A DNA stretch of 64,000 nucleotides, taken from contig JAHIWP010000087.1 in the NCBI GenBank assembly GCA_018816095.1, forward strand, positions 1-64,000, given 5' to 3'. Positions 1 through 8,006 of this stretch are shown in pieces; within the stretch, counting starts at the first letter, position 1, and every line of letters begins with the position of its first letter. The translations under genes and the position numbers were made by a program. Origin of the DNA: Gammaproteobacteria bacterium. GTDB taxonomy: Bacteria > Pseudomonadota > Gammaproteobacteria > Pseudomonadales > Pseudomonadaceae. The notes beneath the pieces were generated by a model that did not search any database, had not been told where the DNA came from, and saw only the letters and a list, made by a program, of their open reading frames with translations.

Positions 1-99
1 CGCCACATCCTTGAACGCCTGCCTGCGGCACAGAGCGTCGAAGACTACGAAGCGCTGCTGCCGTGGAACTGCTCGCCAGCTTCTGCCTCTGCTTCCTGA
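1..99 (+). CDS. IS66-family transposase, C-terminal fragment (cut by window edge)
   Basis: The first frame is open from base 1 and ends at a TGA at 97-99. It reads HILERLPAAQSVEDYEALLP followed by WN and a short Ser/Ala tail. A Leu-Pro-Trp-Asn ending after a helical 'LP..A...DY..LLPW' stretch is typical of the IS66 TnpC transposase C-terminus. TnpC is the DDE transposase that works with TnpA and TnpB. Only about 32 residues are visible, so whether the element is intact cannot be judged. The likely right end of the element lies 40 bp downstream. Confidence 0.75.
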   Translation, partial: RHILERLPAAQSVEDYEALLPWNCSPASASAS

Positions 100-119
100 A
101 AACAAACCCGTCCGCCAGG

Positions 120-141
120 ACGGGGTTTATGGAGCGCTTAC
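120..141. repeat. Probable right terminal inverted repeat of the IS66-family element
   Basis: Forty bases after the transposase stop the sequence runs into CGCTTAC at 135-141. This is the reverse complement of the GTAAGCG end common to IS66-family elements. The other end and the 8-bp target duplication (candidate AGAAGCAT at 142-149) lie outside the window, so the boundary is inferred. Confidence 0.5.
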
Positions 142-149
142 AGAAGCAT

Positions 150-177
150 CGCGGGCAAGCCCGCTCCTACAGGTACG
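150..177. repeat. REP element of the GCGGGCAAGCCCGCTCCTAC type
   Basis: TCGCGGGCAAGCCCGCTCCTAC contains the inverted pair GCGGGC/GCCCGC and the CTCCTAC tail that mark the widespread Pseudomonas REP family. It lies directly outside the putative IS66 end. Confidence 0.7.
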
Positions 178-186
178 AATGGCATT

Positions 187-217
187 CGTAGGATGGGTGG
201 AGCGCAGCGATACCCAT
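187..217. repeat. GTAG-headed REP-like repeat, 31 bp, with an identical copy inside hrpA
   Basis: The 31 bases from 187 (CGTAGGATGGGTGGAGCGCA) through 217 are repeated exactly on the opposite strand at 49001-49031, inside the hrpA coding region. The unit starts with GTAGG, the head seen in the other REPs here. Confidence 0.8.
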
Positions 218-551
218 CAAAAAGCCCAGCAGGGTTGATGGCCAAAATCGCCACGCTTTTGCTTTTCAATCCGCAATCTCACAGACGACGCCAAACGCCC
301 CTTTCAGGAGGCCGAGCGGAATCGTTGTGGATGGGCGCGGGCCGCATGGATGCGGCGAGAGGCGTAAAGGGCCAGGGACGGCCCTTGTACGCCGGCCCCT
401 GGAACGACGATGGAGCAAGGGAACCCGACGAAGTCGGGCCGGATGCAAGGGGCAAGACCTTTTGGTTACTTTTGGGGCAACTGCCAAAAGTGACCCGCCG
501 TAAGGGCGGAACCGGTAGCAGTGAATAACACCGAAGCGGCGTGTGTACGCA
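218..551. repeat. Non-genic repeat-rich stretch between the IS66 end and the RAYT
   Basis: I see no convincing gene here. The open frames on both strands are low-complexity Arg/Gly/Pro readings with no recognisable domain and no good ribosome binding site. At about 463-495 there is an inverted repeat, GGTTACTTTTGG ... CCAAAAGTGACC, followed by CGCCGTAAGGGCGGAAC. This resembles an intergenic repeat that I recall from many Pseudomonas genomes. The whole segment is best read as decayed or repetitive intergenic DNA. Confidence 0.5.
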
Positions 552-593
552 AACCACCGCAACGGTGGATGGATAAAGCGTCATCCACCCTAC
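552..593. repeat. REP copy A flanking the RAYT gene (42 bp, direct repeat of 1217-1258)
   Basis: Forty-two bases are identical to 1217-1258 and in the same orientation. Inside is the hairpin GGTGGAT (564-570) / ATCCACC (583-589). Read on the minus strand the unit starts GTAGGGTGGATGACGC, the GTAG head that REP-associated transposases recognise. Confidence 0.85.
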
Positions 594-603
594 GCTCGGC
601 AGC

Positions 604-634
604 CGTAGGGTGGACAACGCGAAGCTTGTCCACC
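604..634. repeat. Second REP family, GTAG-headed hairpin
   Basis: GTAGGGTGGACAACGCGAAG followed by CTTGTCCACC forms a 9-bp stem (GGTGGACAA 609-617 with TTGTCCACC 626-634). It sits between REP copy A and the RAYT start and shares the GTAGGGTGGA head with that copy, in inverted orientation. Confidence 0.75.
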
Positions 635-671
635 ATGGTTCAACGACCCAACCGCTCAAGGATGAGCCGCC

Positions 672-1202
672 ATGCCCAACTACCGCCGCTCCCGCGTACC
701 GGGGGCCACTTACTTTTTTACCATCAACCTGCGTGACCGCAGCAGCGATCTGCTGATCCGTGAAATCGAACTATTGCGCGAAACGGTGCGCGCAACGCGG
801 TTGCGACATCCCTTTCATATCGATGCCTGGGTGGTGCTGCCCGAACACATGCACTGCATGTGGACGCTGCCACCCGGCGATGCCGACTTTGCACTGCGCT
901 GGAAGGTCATCAAATTCGCCTTCGCCAAACGCGTGCCACTCACAGAGACGCGCACCATCAATCAACAACGCAGGCGCGAGCGTGGCATCTGGCAACGGCG
1001 CTACTGGGAACACCTGATCCGCGATGAAGGGGATTACCAACGCCACTTCGACTATATCCATTACAACCCGCTGAAGCATGGGCATGTCGAACGGCTGGCG
1101 GACTGGCCCTATTCGAGCTTTCACCGCGCCGTGGCACAGGGGGTGTATTCAGAAGACTGGTGCATTGCGCCGGAGCCGGCCGCGAGCGGTTTTGGGGAGT
1201 GA
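672..1202 (+). CDS. REP-associated tyrosine transposase (RAYT, TnpREP)
   Basis: This is a 176-aa Y1-transposase-like protein of the IS200/IS605-related RAYT family. It carries the metal-binding His-hydrophobic-His motif in PEHMH (H59, H61). It also has the C-terminal block GDYQRHFDYIHYNPLKHG, which holds the catalytic tyrosine (Y122 or Y128). The start follows AAGGA at 659-663. RAYTs cut single-stranded REP hairpins next to a GTAG tetranucleotide and are thought to spread REPs. Here the gene lies between two identical 42-bp REPs (552-593 and 1217-1258) with a third REP at 604-634, a classic REP/RAYT unit. The length and motifs suggest it is intact. Confidence 0.93.
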   Translation: MPNYRRSRVPGATYFFTINLRDRSSDLLIREIELLRETVRATRLRHPFHIDAWVVLPEHMHCMWTLPPGDADFALRWKVIKFAFAKRVPLTETRTINQQRRRERGIWQRRYWEHLIRDEGDYQRHFDYIHYNPLKHGHVERLADWPYSSFHRAVAQGVYSEDWCIAPEPAASGFGE

Positions 1203-1216
1203 GCCTATAACGCATC

Positions 1217-1258
1217 AACCACCGCAACGGTGGATGGATAAAGCGTCATCCACCCTAC
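1217..1258. repeat. REP copy B flanking the RAYT gene
   Basis: This is the exact direct copy of 552-593, beginning 15 bp after the RAYT stop. The pair brackets the transposase gene. Confidence 0.85.
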
Positions 1259-1283
1259 TCGCTAAAGCCTGCCTGGCCTCTGG

Positions 1284-1505
1284 CTATTTTTTCTTGTCGT
1301 CTTTGCCCACTTCGTGACCAATCACTCCGCCAACGGCAGCGCCAACGCCGGTGCACAGCACGCCGCCACACAACAAATTACCGGCCACACCGCCGACCAC
1401 TGCGCCGCCGGCGGTGGTTTTGTCCTGGTGAGACATATTCGAGCAACCACTCAAGCCCAGGGTGGACAGCAGAATGCCAGTGAACAGCAGTTTGGAAATG
1501 CTCAT
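1284..1505 (-). CDS. Small glycine-zipper outer-membrane lipoprotein (OsmB-like)
   Basis: The product has 73 aa, starting at the ATG ending at 1505, preceded by GGGAG. The signal peptide MSISKLLFTGILLSTLGLSG is followed by a Cys, giving a lipobox (LSGC). The mature part has glycine-zipper repeats (AGGAVVGGVAGNLL, GVGAAVGGVIGHEVGK) and a Lys-rich end. Such proteins sit in the outer membrane, and OsmB/SlyB-like relatives respond to envelope or osmotic stress. Extra in-frame codons upstream of 1505 have no ribosome binding site and would precede the signal peptide. The lipoprotein class is clear; the exact role is unknown. Confidence 0.85.
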   Translation of the reverse strand: MSISKLLFTGILLSTLGLSGCSNMSHQDKTTAGGAVVGGVAGNLLCGGVLCTGVGAAVGGVIGHEVGKDDKKK

Positions 1506-1788
1506 GTGCGTGACTCCCGTACAACGCCTTATGCAATGCGCTGGCAAGCTGCCCGATTACATAGAGGACGAGTTTTCATAATGCACACAAGCGTGACTGA
1601 CGTCTGTACGCCAGCGCGCTTAAGCCCTCGCGCCACCACAGCCGCTCACACCGACAAATCGCCACAGTGCAGACACACGCCAACCGTAGCCGCGCGCAGC
1701 AGAGCCGCTGAAACCTGACGATGTCACTGGCCTGTCATACCTAGACTCGACACTGAACATTCTGGATAAACCAACGAATGGAGCCCTC

Positions 1789-2643
1789 ATGCCTAACCTC
1801 ACCCTGCCCCGCACGCTGCTTGCTTCAATACTGCTCAGTGCATTGAGCATCAGCAGCCTGTCTGCGGCTGAAATCGACAACAGCTCGCTGGAGTCGGCTG
1901 ATTTCAGGCCGCACGTTGCCACCTACGGCCTGGTTTACCGTTTGCCGGAAGCGGTTAATGCAACCCTCAACAACAAGGTCACGCCGCTGGTGGAGCAGAC
2001 GTTGCGCGAGCAGAAGCTCAGCAGCGAGTTGAAAACAGTCAATATTCCGCATATCACGGTCGTGCATATCCATAGCGCCGACCCAGCCACCCCGGAAAAA
2101 ATGCTAGCCGCCCTGCCGAAGCCACCGGCGCCGCTGATGATCACGCTGAAAACCTTCTCGAAAACCGAAGCTGCCAAAGATGCCGGCCGGCCCTGGTGGA
2201 TTGACCTGGGCGTGATCAAACAAGGGCCGGGCTTTGAGCAGATGATGAGCTACAACACCGCCGCCACGGCCGCCTTGGCACCGCTGCGCGATGGCCCACT
2301 GCCGAGGGTGACGGGCCCGGTTTACGCGAAGATGAGTGACGCCGGTAAAGCACTGGTTAAGCAGGTGGGCGTGAGCGGGGTTAACGTCATCAAAGACGGT
2401 CAACCGTTGCTGGCGCACAACCCGCATAACACCGTGGTGTACAGCATGACCCCGCTCACCGCCGAGCTGAACGCGGGGCTCGACACACTGGTTGCCAAGC
2501 TGAATCAGGCGCAACCTGGGGGTATTGAGACGACCCTCAACGATGTGTCCATCGTGCAATTAGAGTTCGCCGGTAACGTTATCCGCGAGCTTTACCGCAT
2601 CAGCTTGGTTGACGGCAAAGTCAGCGACTTACGCAGCAAGTAA
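1789..2643 (+). CDS. Secreted protein with two HxT motifs, 2H-phosphoesterase-like
   Basis: A 284-aa protein with a Sec signal peptide (residues 1-27, ending SLSA-A). The start follows a GGAG. Two motifs stand out: PHITVVHI with H88 and T90, and PHNTVVYSM with H213 and T215. Two H-x-T/S motifs, each in a hydrophobic strand and about 125 residues apart, are the signature of the 2H phosphoesterase/LigT superfamily. That superfamily opens 2',3'-cyclic phosphates or acts on related phosphodiesters. A periplasmic location would be unusual for the family. Function is inferred only from the motif pair; otherwise this is a conserved hypothetical protein. Confidence 0.75.
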   Translation: MPNLTLPRTLLASILLSALSISSLSAAEIDNSSLESADFRPHVATYGLVYRLPEAVNATLNNKVTPLVEQTLREQKLSSELKTVNIPHITVVHIHSADPATPEKMLAALPKPPAPLMITLKTFSKTEAAKDAGRPWWIDLGVIKQGPGFEQMMSYNTAATAALAPLRDGPLPRVTGPVYAKMSDAGKALVKQVGVSGVNVIKDGQPLLAHNPHNTVVYSMTPLTAELNAGLDTLVAKLNQAQPGGIETTLNDVSIVQLEFAGNVIRELYRISLVDGKVSDLRSK

Positions 2644-2657
2644 TAGCCCTGGCCCGC

Positions 2658-2684
2658 TCGTCCCCGCGCTAGGCGTGGGGGCGA
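2658..2684. terminator. Weak hairpin between converging genes
   Basis: CCCCGCG (2662-2668) can pair with CGTGGGG (2674-2680). It lies between two converging stop codons and has no U-run, so it is only a possible terminator. Confidence 0.35.
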
Positions 2685-3431
2685 TCAACCGATTTTTACG
2701 CAGGCAAACAGTGCATTCCCGGACGCCCCGTCCCACGGGATGATCGCCTGGTAATCATGCGCCAGCATATGCACCTCAAAGTACGGCTGTAGCAGCGCCT
2801 GCAACTCGACGAAACTCAGCGCGACCATCGGGTGTTCGTCGTGCCACACCTCGGTTTGCCCGGCTGTCACCTTCTCAATCCGCAGCTTCAATAACTGCCG
2901 CTCACCCTCGCCTGGGTAATGCCAGCCAGAGCTGAAGGTGAATAAGCCGTGGTCATGTTGCGCGCTGTGCGCGGTAAACAGGTTGTTATCGATCTTGCCC
3001 TTATCAACCGCGTTAAAGCAGAACAAGCCACCGGTTTCGAGCGCCTCATGCACGCTGGCGATGCAGGCTTTTAGCCGCTCGATGCCGGCGCTGTAGTGGA
3101 TGGAATAGAGAAAGCAGGTGATCAGGTCCTGCGGCTCGCTCACGCTGAAACTGCACATGTCCTGCACCGAGAAATGCGCCTGCGGGTAACGGAGTGCGGC
3201 CTTGTTCAACATCGGCTGATTAATATCGAGGCCGCTGCTGGTGTAGCCCGCATCAAGAAAATGGCGCACATGCGACCCCGTTCCGCAGGCCAAATCCAGA
3301 TGGCGGCAGCCGGCGTTGCCAAACAGCTGCTGCAGCCGATGGATGCAGCGGCTTTGCGCCTGGTAGTCGATATCGGCGCACATCAGGTCGTAATAATCAG
3401 ACAGGTCGGTATAGAGGGCATTAACGGACAT
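2685..3431 (-). CDS. Class I SAM-dependent methyltransferase
   Basis: The product has 248 aa when started at the ATG ending at 3431 (MSVNALYTDLSDYYDLM); the longer open frame upstream has no ribosome binding site. Motif I is HLDLACGTGSHVRHF, the glycine-rich SAM loop. SGLDINQPMLNKA follows with the acidic residue that binds the ribose, then FSVQDM for the adenine site. The 'DYYDLM' N-terminus is usual for small-molecule methyltransferases of the Methyltransf_25/11 type. The substrate cannot be told. It converges on the 1789-2643 gene and is probably monocistronic. Confidence 0.88.
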   Translation of the reverse strand: MSVNALYTDLSDYYDLMCADIDYQAQSRCIHRLQQLFGNAGCRHLDLACGTGSHVRHFLDAGYTSSGLDINQPMLNKAALRYPQAHFSVQDMCSFSVSEPQDLITCFLYSIHYSAGIERLKACIASVHEALETGGLFCFNAVDKGKIDNNLFTAHSAQHDHGLFTFSSGWHYPGEGERQLLKLRIEKVTAGQTEVWHDEHPMVALSFVELQALLQPYFEVHMLAHDYQAIIPWDGASGNALFACVKIG

Positions 3432-3615
3432 AGTGACCAGATGATTAAGGGGCGGTTTTTGCGGGTGGCGCATCATATAGGAAGCCTGCCCCCTGGGAAG
3501 CCACCGGTGCGCCGAGGCGTATGGATTGCGCAGCGCGTTGTCAGCGTCGCGCTGCAACGGGCACGTGTCGAGGGCGTTACAATGCCGCCACCGCTAACGC
3601 ACCGGAGCCCGACTG

Positions 3616-4311
3616 ATGTTCACCCTCGTACACCTGGACACCCCACCGCCAGAGTCGCTGAAAAGCCAGGTGCTGCAGATGGTGGTGGACTACCTCAGTG
3701 ACATCAGCCCGGTGTCGCTAACGCCCAGCAACCCGCTCTACCAGCTGTATCAGTACGTCATCGGCTACGAGATGCACCTGTACCTGCAAGCCATGGACAG
3801 TGAGCTGGAGAGCAGCGCGCGGTTGATCCTCGCGCTGGATGATCAAGACCCATCGCACGTGCTGGGCTTTGCCCTGTACCTGCCGGCTAAGGATGACCCC
3901 GAGGCCTGCACCCTGGCGTACATGGCCGTGCAGGCCAGCAAGCGCCGCCACGGCATGGCCCGCGCCATGCTGCAGCAGATAACCCGCCGCCACCCGCATA
4001 CCGAATTGGCCTGCGTGGCGAGCAAAGTACCGACCTTCGAGGCCATGGGCTTTCAGCTGCTGGCGGCGCACGGCCCGCAAGTGCTGATGAGCACCCGCGC
4101 CTATCGCTCGGACGGCCTGGTCGCGGTGCAGGACTTGGCGCCAATCTTCGAGTCCACGGAAGTGCGGCAGATCCACGCTTACTTGCTCAAGCAACACGGC
4201 AAGAAGGCCATGAGCGAAGCGGAGAAACAGCGCGACCGCCAACTCGACCAGATGACCCAGCGCGCACTGGCGCTGGTACACGAACGCCGCGCCTCCGGCT
4301 CCGTGCACTGA
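3616..4311 (+). CDS. GNAT-family N-acetyltransferase
   Basis: A 231-aa protein started at the ATG after GGAG (3603-3606). The central part, HVLGFALYLPAKDD followed by LAYMAVQASKRRHGMARAML, matches the beta4-beta5 and acetyl-CoA-binding region (R/Q-x-x-G-x-A loop) of GNAT enzymes. The C-terminus is a long charged helix (QRDRQLDQMTQRALALVHER) outside the usual GNAT fold. The substrate is unknown. The NUDIX gene follows after 28 bp in the same direction, so the two may be co-transcribed. Confidence 0.85.
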   Translation: MFTLVHLDTPPPESLKSQVLQMVVDYLSDISPVSLTPSNPLYQLYQYVIGYEMHLYLQAMDSELESSARLILALDDQDPSHVLGFALYLPAKDDPEACTLAYMAVQASKRRHGMARAMLQQITRRHPHTELACVASKVPTFEAMGFQLLAAHGPQVLMSTRAYRSDGLVAVQDLAPIFESTEVRQIHAYLLKQHGKKAMSEAEKQRDRQLDQMTQRALALVHERRASGSVH

Positions 4312-4339
4312 AGCACCACACTCAGCCAAAGCGAAAGCC

Positions 4340-4738
4340 ATGACCACATTGACCATTTCCGCCGCCTGCCTGTTCGACGAGGCCGGCCGCTTACTGCTGG
4401 TACGTAAACGCAACACCCTGGGCTTTATGCTGCCCGGCGGCAAAGCCGAGCCTGGTGAAGATGCGATCACCGCGCTGACCCGCGAACTGCAAGAAGAACT
4501 CAACCTCAGCCTGCCAGCCGACGCGCTGCAACCACTCGGCCAGTTCCGCGCCGCAGCGGCCAATGAGGCCGACACCTGGATTGACGCCAGCGTCTTCCAA
4601 GCCCGTCTGCCGCACCCCGTCAGCGCCGCCGCCGAACTGGAAGAGTTGCGCTGGCTCGCACCCGGAGAGGTGCCGCCAGCAACCCTGGCGCCCCTGCTGC
4701 GCGAGCATGTGCTGCCACTGCTCTGGCCGGTCACTTAG
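4340..4738 (+). CDS. NUDIX hydrolase
   Basis: A 132-aa protein. The NUDIX box GGKAEPGEDAITALTRELQE is followed by EL (consensus Gx5Ex7REUxEExGU), with all catalytic glutamates present. It hydrolyses a nucleoside diphosphate linked to some moiety X. The N-terminal LLLVRKRNTLGFMLPGGK is typical of small MutT/DNA-mismatch-type NUDIX proteins. The exact substrate is not predictable. It is probably co-transcribed with the upstream acetyltransferase. Confidence 0.93.
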   Translation: MTTLTISAACLFDEAGRLLLVRKRNTLGFMLPGGKAEPGEDAITALTRELQEELNLSLPADALQPLGQFRAAAANEADTWIDASVFQARLPHPVSAAAELEELRWLAPGEVPPATLAPLLREHVLPLLWPVT

Positions 4739-4894
4739 ATCCGGCGTCGCCATACCGCCATCAGCAATAGTGCGAGTGTTCATCACTGATTTTTCGATGG
4801 CAACAGATTGATTTGTAGGAAGTTCAAGATAAAGTGGCGCCCGCTGGCAAATTGCCAGCAAACCAGTCAACTCCCTACTCAGGAACGAGTATTC

Positions 4895-5338
4895 ATGTCT
4901 AAAAAATTGATGATGTGTGCAGCTGCTCTCGGTATTGCGCTGCTGTCCGGTTGTGCATCTGTACCGATGGAGTCGGTAGAAAAGGACCAAGCCCTTAAAG
5001 CGTTCCCGGCACCACCTGAGAACCAGGCAGGGCTTTATATCTTCCGTGATTCGGCCCTGGGCCCAATCCTGAAAAAAACAGTCAAGATCGACAATGAAGT
5101 TGTCGGCGAGACGGCCATGAACACCTACTTCTATCGCGTCGTAAGTCCTGGCCCACACGTTCTGGCTACCGAGTCCGAGTTCAGTGACAACACCATCAAT
5201 CTGAACGCCGAAGCAGGAAAAAACCACTACGTACGTCAGTCGATCAAGATGGGCGTCTTCGTCGGCGGAGCAAAGCTTCAGGAAGTGTCAGAGGCAGAAG
5301 GGCAAAAAGGTGTCGCGGACACTGAACTGGCCCGCTAA
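4895..5338 (+). CDS. DUF2846-like lipoprotein
   Basis: A 147-aa protein starting at the ATG after AGGAACGAG. The signal peptide MSKKLMMCAAALGIALLSG is followed by Cys20 in a lipobox (LSGC). The mature part contains GLYIFRDSALGPILKKTVKI and later GPHVLATESEFSDNT, a beta-rich pattern seen in DUF2846 lipoproteins. It is probably a periplasm-facing lipoprotein with structural or stress roles. I know of no enzymatic activity in the family. Confidence 0.85.
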   Translation: MSKKLMMCAAALGIALLSGCASVPMESVEKDQALKAFPAPPENQAGLYIFRDSALGPILKKTVKIDNEVVGETAMNTYFYRVVSPGPHVLATESEFSDNTINLNAEAGKNHYVRQSIKMGVFVGGAKLQEVSEAEGQKGVADTELAR

Positions 5339-5509
5339 CCCATAGCCATCTGATTCAGTGCAATGCTTCAAACTCGCCGTACAGGTCCAAGCACTCATAG
5401 CTGAGGGCGCTGTACGACGAGTTAGCAAAAACATTTAACGCCAGACACCTTACCCGCCTCTACGCACCAGCGACTATACGTCCGACTTCGCTCGCAAAAA
5501 TTCTGCGAC

Positions 5510-6418
5510 TTATGGATTGGCCGCAATAAAGCTAACCACCACCTCAGCCAGCACTTCGCCTTGGTCCTCCTGCAAGAAGTGCCCGCCATTGACGATGGTG
5601 GTGTGAGCCTGACCTTGGGTGCCGGGGATCAGCTTCTGCATGACTTTGTCGCCCCCGGCGGTGATTGGGTCAGAGTCACTGAAGGCGGTAAGAAACGGCT
5701 TATCCCACTTCATCAACACCGCCCAGGCGGCGCGATTCTTCTCGGCAGCAGGGTCTGTGGGGGTAATCGGCACCAGCAGGGGAAACTGCCGAGCGCCTTC
5801 CTTATAGGACTCGTCCGGGTACGGCGCGTCGTAGGCATCAATCACCGCTTGCGGCAGTTCGGTGGTGGTCGAGCGGTCGATGATCGCGCCTGCCGGAAAC
5901 TCGGGGACTTTCTGTGAATAGTCCTGCCAGCTCTTGAAGGCGTCACCGGGGTTGTGATCGCCGGTGGGCAACATGGTATTGGCGGCGACGACGCGGGCGA
6001 AGCGCTGTGGGTTCTCCGCCACCAGGCGCAGGCCAATCAACCCGCCCCAATCCTGACAAACCAGAGTGATGTGCTGCAGGTTGAGCTGCTCAAGCACGGC
6101 CTGCATCCAGTCAACATGGAGTTGATAGGTGTAGTCGCTGCGCTTGCTCGGTTTGTCGGAACGGCCAAAACCAACCAGGTCGGGGGCGATAACCCGATGG
6201 CCAGCGGCGACCAGAATCGGGATCATCTTGCGGTACAGGTAACTCCACGACGGCTCGCCATGCAGAAGCAGTACCGGCGGCGCATCCGCTGGGCCTTCAT
6301 CGAGGTAATGCACACGCAGCTGGCCGCCTTCGCCGTCATCAACCCTGAGGTAATGGGCGGCAAAGGCATAGCCGGGTAGGTTGTCAAAGCGGCTGTCAGG
6401 GGTACGCAGGACGTCCAT
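5510..6418 (-). CDS. dhmA: Haloalkane dehalogenase (alpha/beta hydrolase)
   Basis: A 302-aa protein using the ATG ending at 6418. HGEPSW (53-58) supplies the oxyanion hole and a Glu/Trp in place of the usual Gly-x. VCQDWGG places the nucleophile D123 next to W124, one of the halide-binding tryptophans. H280 in NGGHF is the catalytic base and D250 in FSDSDP the likely acid. This arrangement (HGEPSW, QDWGG) is that of subfamily-I haloalkane dehalogenases such as DhmA, which hydrolyse R-X to R-OH plus halide. The natural substrate is unknown. The gene stands alone, divergent from the diguanylate cyclase. Confidence 0.88.
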   Translation of the reverse strand: MDVLRTPDSRFDNLPGYAFAAHYLRVDDGEGGQLRVHYLDEGPADAPPVLLLHGEPSWSYLYRKMIPILVAAGHRVIAPDLVGFGRSDKPSKRSDYTYQLHVDWMQAVLEQLNLQHITLVCQDWGGLIGLRLVAENPQRFARVVAANTMLPTGDHNPGDAFKSWQDYSQKVPEFPAGAIIDRSTTTELPQAVIDAYDAPYPDESYKEGARQFPLLVPITPTDPAAEKNRAAWAVLMKWDKPFLTAFSDSDPITAGGDKVMQKLIPGTQGQAHTTIVNGGHFLQEDQGEVLAEVVVSFIAANP

Positions 6419-6619
6419 GGATGGGCCTCTGGCGGTGGAAAAAGGCCGAGCATGGCCCCAGCACCGCCCGCGTTCAACCACGTGCATGACGTGAATACCA
6501 CCTTATTAAGATGGCTCAGGGTCGCGTACCAGGCACACCCGCCCTGCTCGGCTTGCATACAATCCACCCGGCAAAACAACGATGGCATAACGCCACAAAA
6601 CGTCCCTGCAACGTGCATA

Positions 6620-7963
6620 ATGCCGCGATCTAGTCGCTTTAAAGACCTGAACCACGTGCTTGTACACATGCCTCTGCTCGCCACCGGCCTCGCACTCCTG
6701 CTCCTTCTAACGGGATCGTTAAGCGTGCTGTTGTTCCGGCGTCAGCGGCGGCTACAACAGCAGGTGCGCGAGCAACGTGCCTTGCTGGACGCCAGCACCG
6801 ATGGGCTGTTGCTGCTCGACCACAAGGGGCTTATTCAGCGGCATAACGCGGCGGCGGCCAGGATATTGAATGCCGACGCAGCACTGCGCGGAACGTCGCT
6901 GCAGCAGTGGTTACCGCAACTGCCTGCGCACGACCGCCTGCCCGTGCATCAACGCCTGCCGCTAGCCACAGCCGACGTGGATATGCGCCGCATCCAGCGC
7001 GCGGGGCGTGGCGATGCCATCGTGCTCACGCTCGCTACACCTCAGCCAAACGCCCCCGCGGAAGATGCCGAGCGCTTCAAGCGCAGTCAGTATTTCGCCT
7101 CCATTGGCACCTGGGACTGGTCCATCGACAGCGACACGCTGTATTGGTCGGAGGCCATCTACGGCATGTTCGGCTTCAAACCCGGCGAGGTCACGCCGAG
7201 CTACAGCCTGTTTTGCAGTTGCGTGCACCCGGATGACCGCGAGCAGGTCCGCGCCGGGGAACTGCGCTGCATTGCAACCGGCCACAACCATGACGAGGAA
7301 TACCGCGTGGTGTGGCCGGATGGCAGCATCCGCTGGCTGCGCGAAACCGGCAATGTGCTTAAGGATGGCAACGGTCAGGCGATCAAGTTGATGGGTGTGG
7401 TACGTGACATCACCGAAGAGAAGGCTTCAGTCAGCCAACTGCAAAAACTCGCCCGCCACGACCCACTGACCGGGCTGCCCAACCGGTTGCAACTTGAAGA
7501 ACAGATGGCACGTTCACTGGCCCGCGCGCGCAGCAATGGCACGCGCATGGCCCTGGTGTTTATCGACCTCAACGGCTTTAAACAAATCAACGATGAGCAT
7601 GGCCATGCCGTGGGCGACCAGCTGTTGGTGGGCGTCGCGCAACGGCTGCTGAAAACCCTGCGTGAATCAGATTTTGTCGCACGCCTGGGCGGCGATGAAT
7701 TTGTACTGATCATCGAAGGGCTGAACCGCAGCAATAGCCTGCAAGACGACGCTCGCTTGATCAGCGAAAAAATCCTCCAACGCCTGACCCCGCCCATGCT
7801 GCTGGCCGCTAGCCACCACCCGATCGGCGCTAGCCTGGGCATTGCCATGTACCCAGAGCACGGCCCCACCATCGACAGCCTGATCCATATTGCTGACCAG
7901 GCGATGTACCGCGCCAAGCGCAACGGCAACAACCAGTATTGCCTTGGGCACGACGAAAGCTAA
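6620..7963 (+). CDS. Membrane-anchored PAS-PAS-GGDEF diguanylate cyclase
   Basis: A 447-aa protein if begun at ATG 6620; ATG 6668 is also possible, and neither has a strong ribosome binding site. Residues 17-38 form one membrane helix. A degenerate PAS (about 52-140) is followed by a PAS_3-type domain with PAC (about 155-268, WSEAIYGMFGF, WPDGSIRWLRETG). The GGDEF domain (about 275-440) has an intact active site GGDEF at 357-361 and an RxxD inhibitory site (RESD, 348-351) five residues before it. It should therefore make c-di-GMP under product feedback. No EAL domain is present. The input signal is unknown. Confidence 0.92.
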   Translation: MPRSSRFKDLNHVLVHMPLLATGLALLLLLTGSLSVLLFRRQRRLQQQVREQRALLDASTDGLLLLDHKGLIQRHNAAAARILNADAALRGTSLQQWLPQLPAHDRLPVHQRLPLATADVDMRRIQRAGRGDAIVLTLATPQPNAPAEDAERFKRSQYFASIGTWDWSIDSDTLYWSEAIYGMFGFKPGEVTPSYSLFCSCVHPDDREQVRAGELRCIATGHNHDEEYRVVWPDGSIRWLRETGNVLKDGNGQAIKLMGVVRDITEEKASVSQLQKLARHDPLTGLPNRLQLEEQMARSLARARSNGTRMALVFIDLNGFKQINDEHGHAVGDQLLVGVAQRLLKTLRESDFVARLGGDEFVLIIEGLNRSNSLQDDARLISEKILQRLTPPMLLAASHHPIGASLGIAMYPEHGPTIDSLIHIADQAMYRAKRNGNNQYCLGHDES

Positions 7964-8006
7964 CGCCACCCGGGCTTGGCGTTACCCGAACCAAAACTGC
8001 CAGCGG

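Noticed and set aside
193..528. Open frame of 111 codons (and an overlapping one on the minus strand)
   Set aside because: Starts inside a REP, reads through repetitive intergenic DNA and shows no domain or ribosome binding site.
3718..4734. 338-codon minus-strand frame
   Set aside because: Antisense shadow of the GNAT and NUDIX genes; Ser/Arg/Ala-rich without motifs.
6661..6666. TGTACA at the start of the diguanylate cyclase gene
   Set aside because: Lies within or at the edge of the coding region as a single site, with no partner repeat or promoter core.
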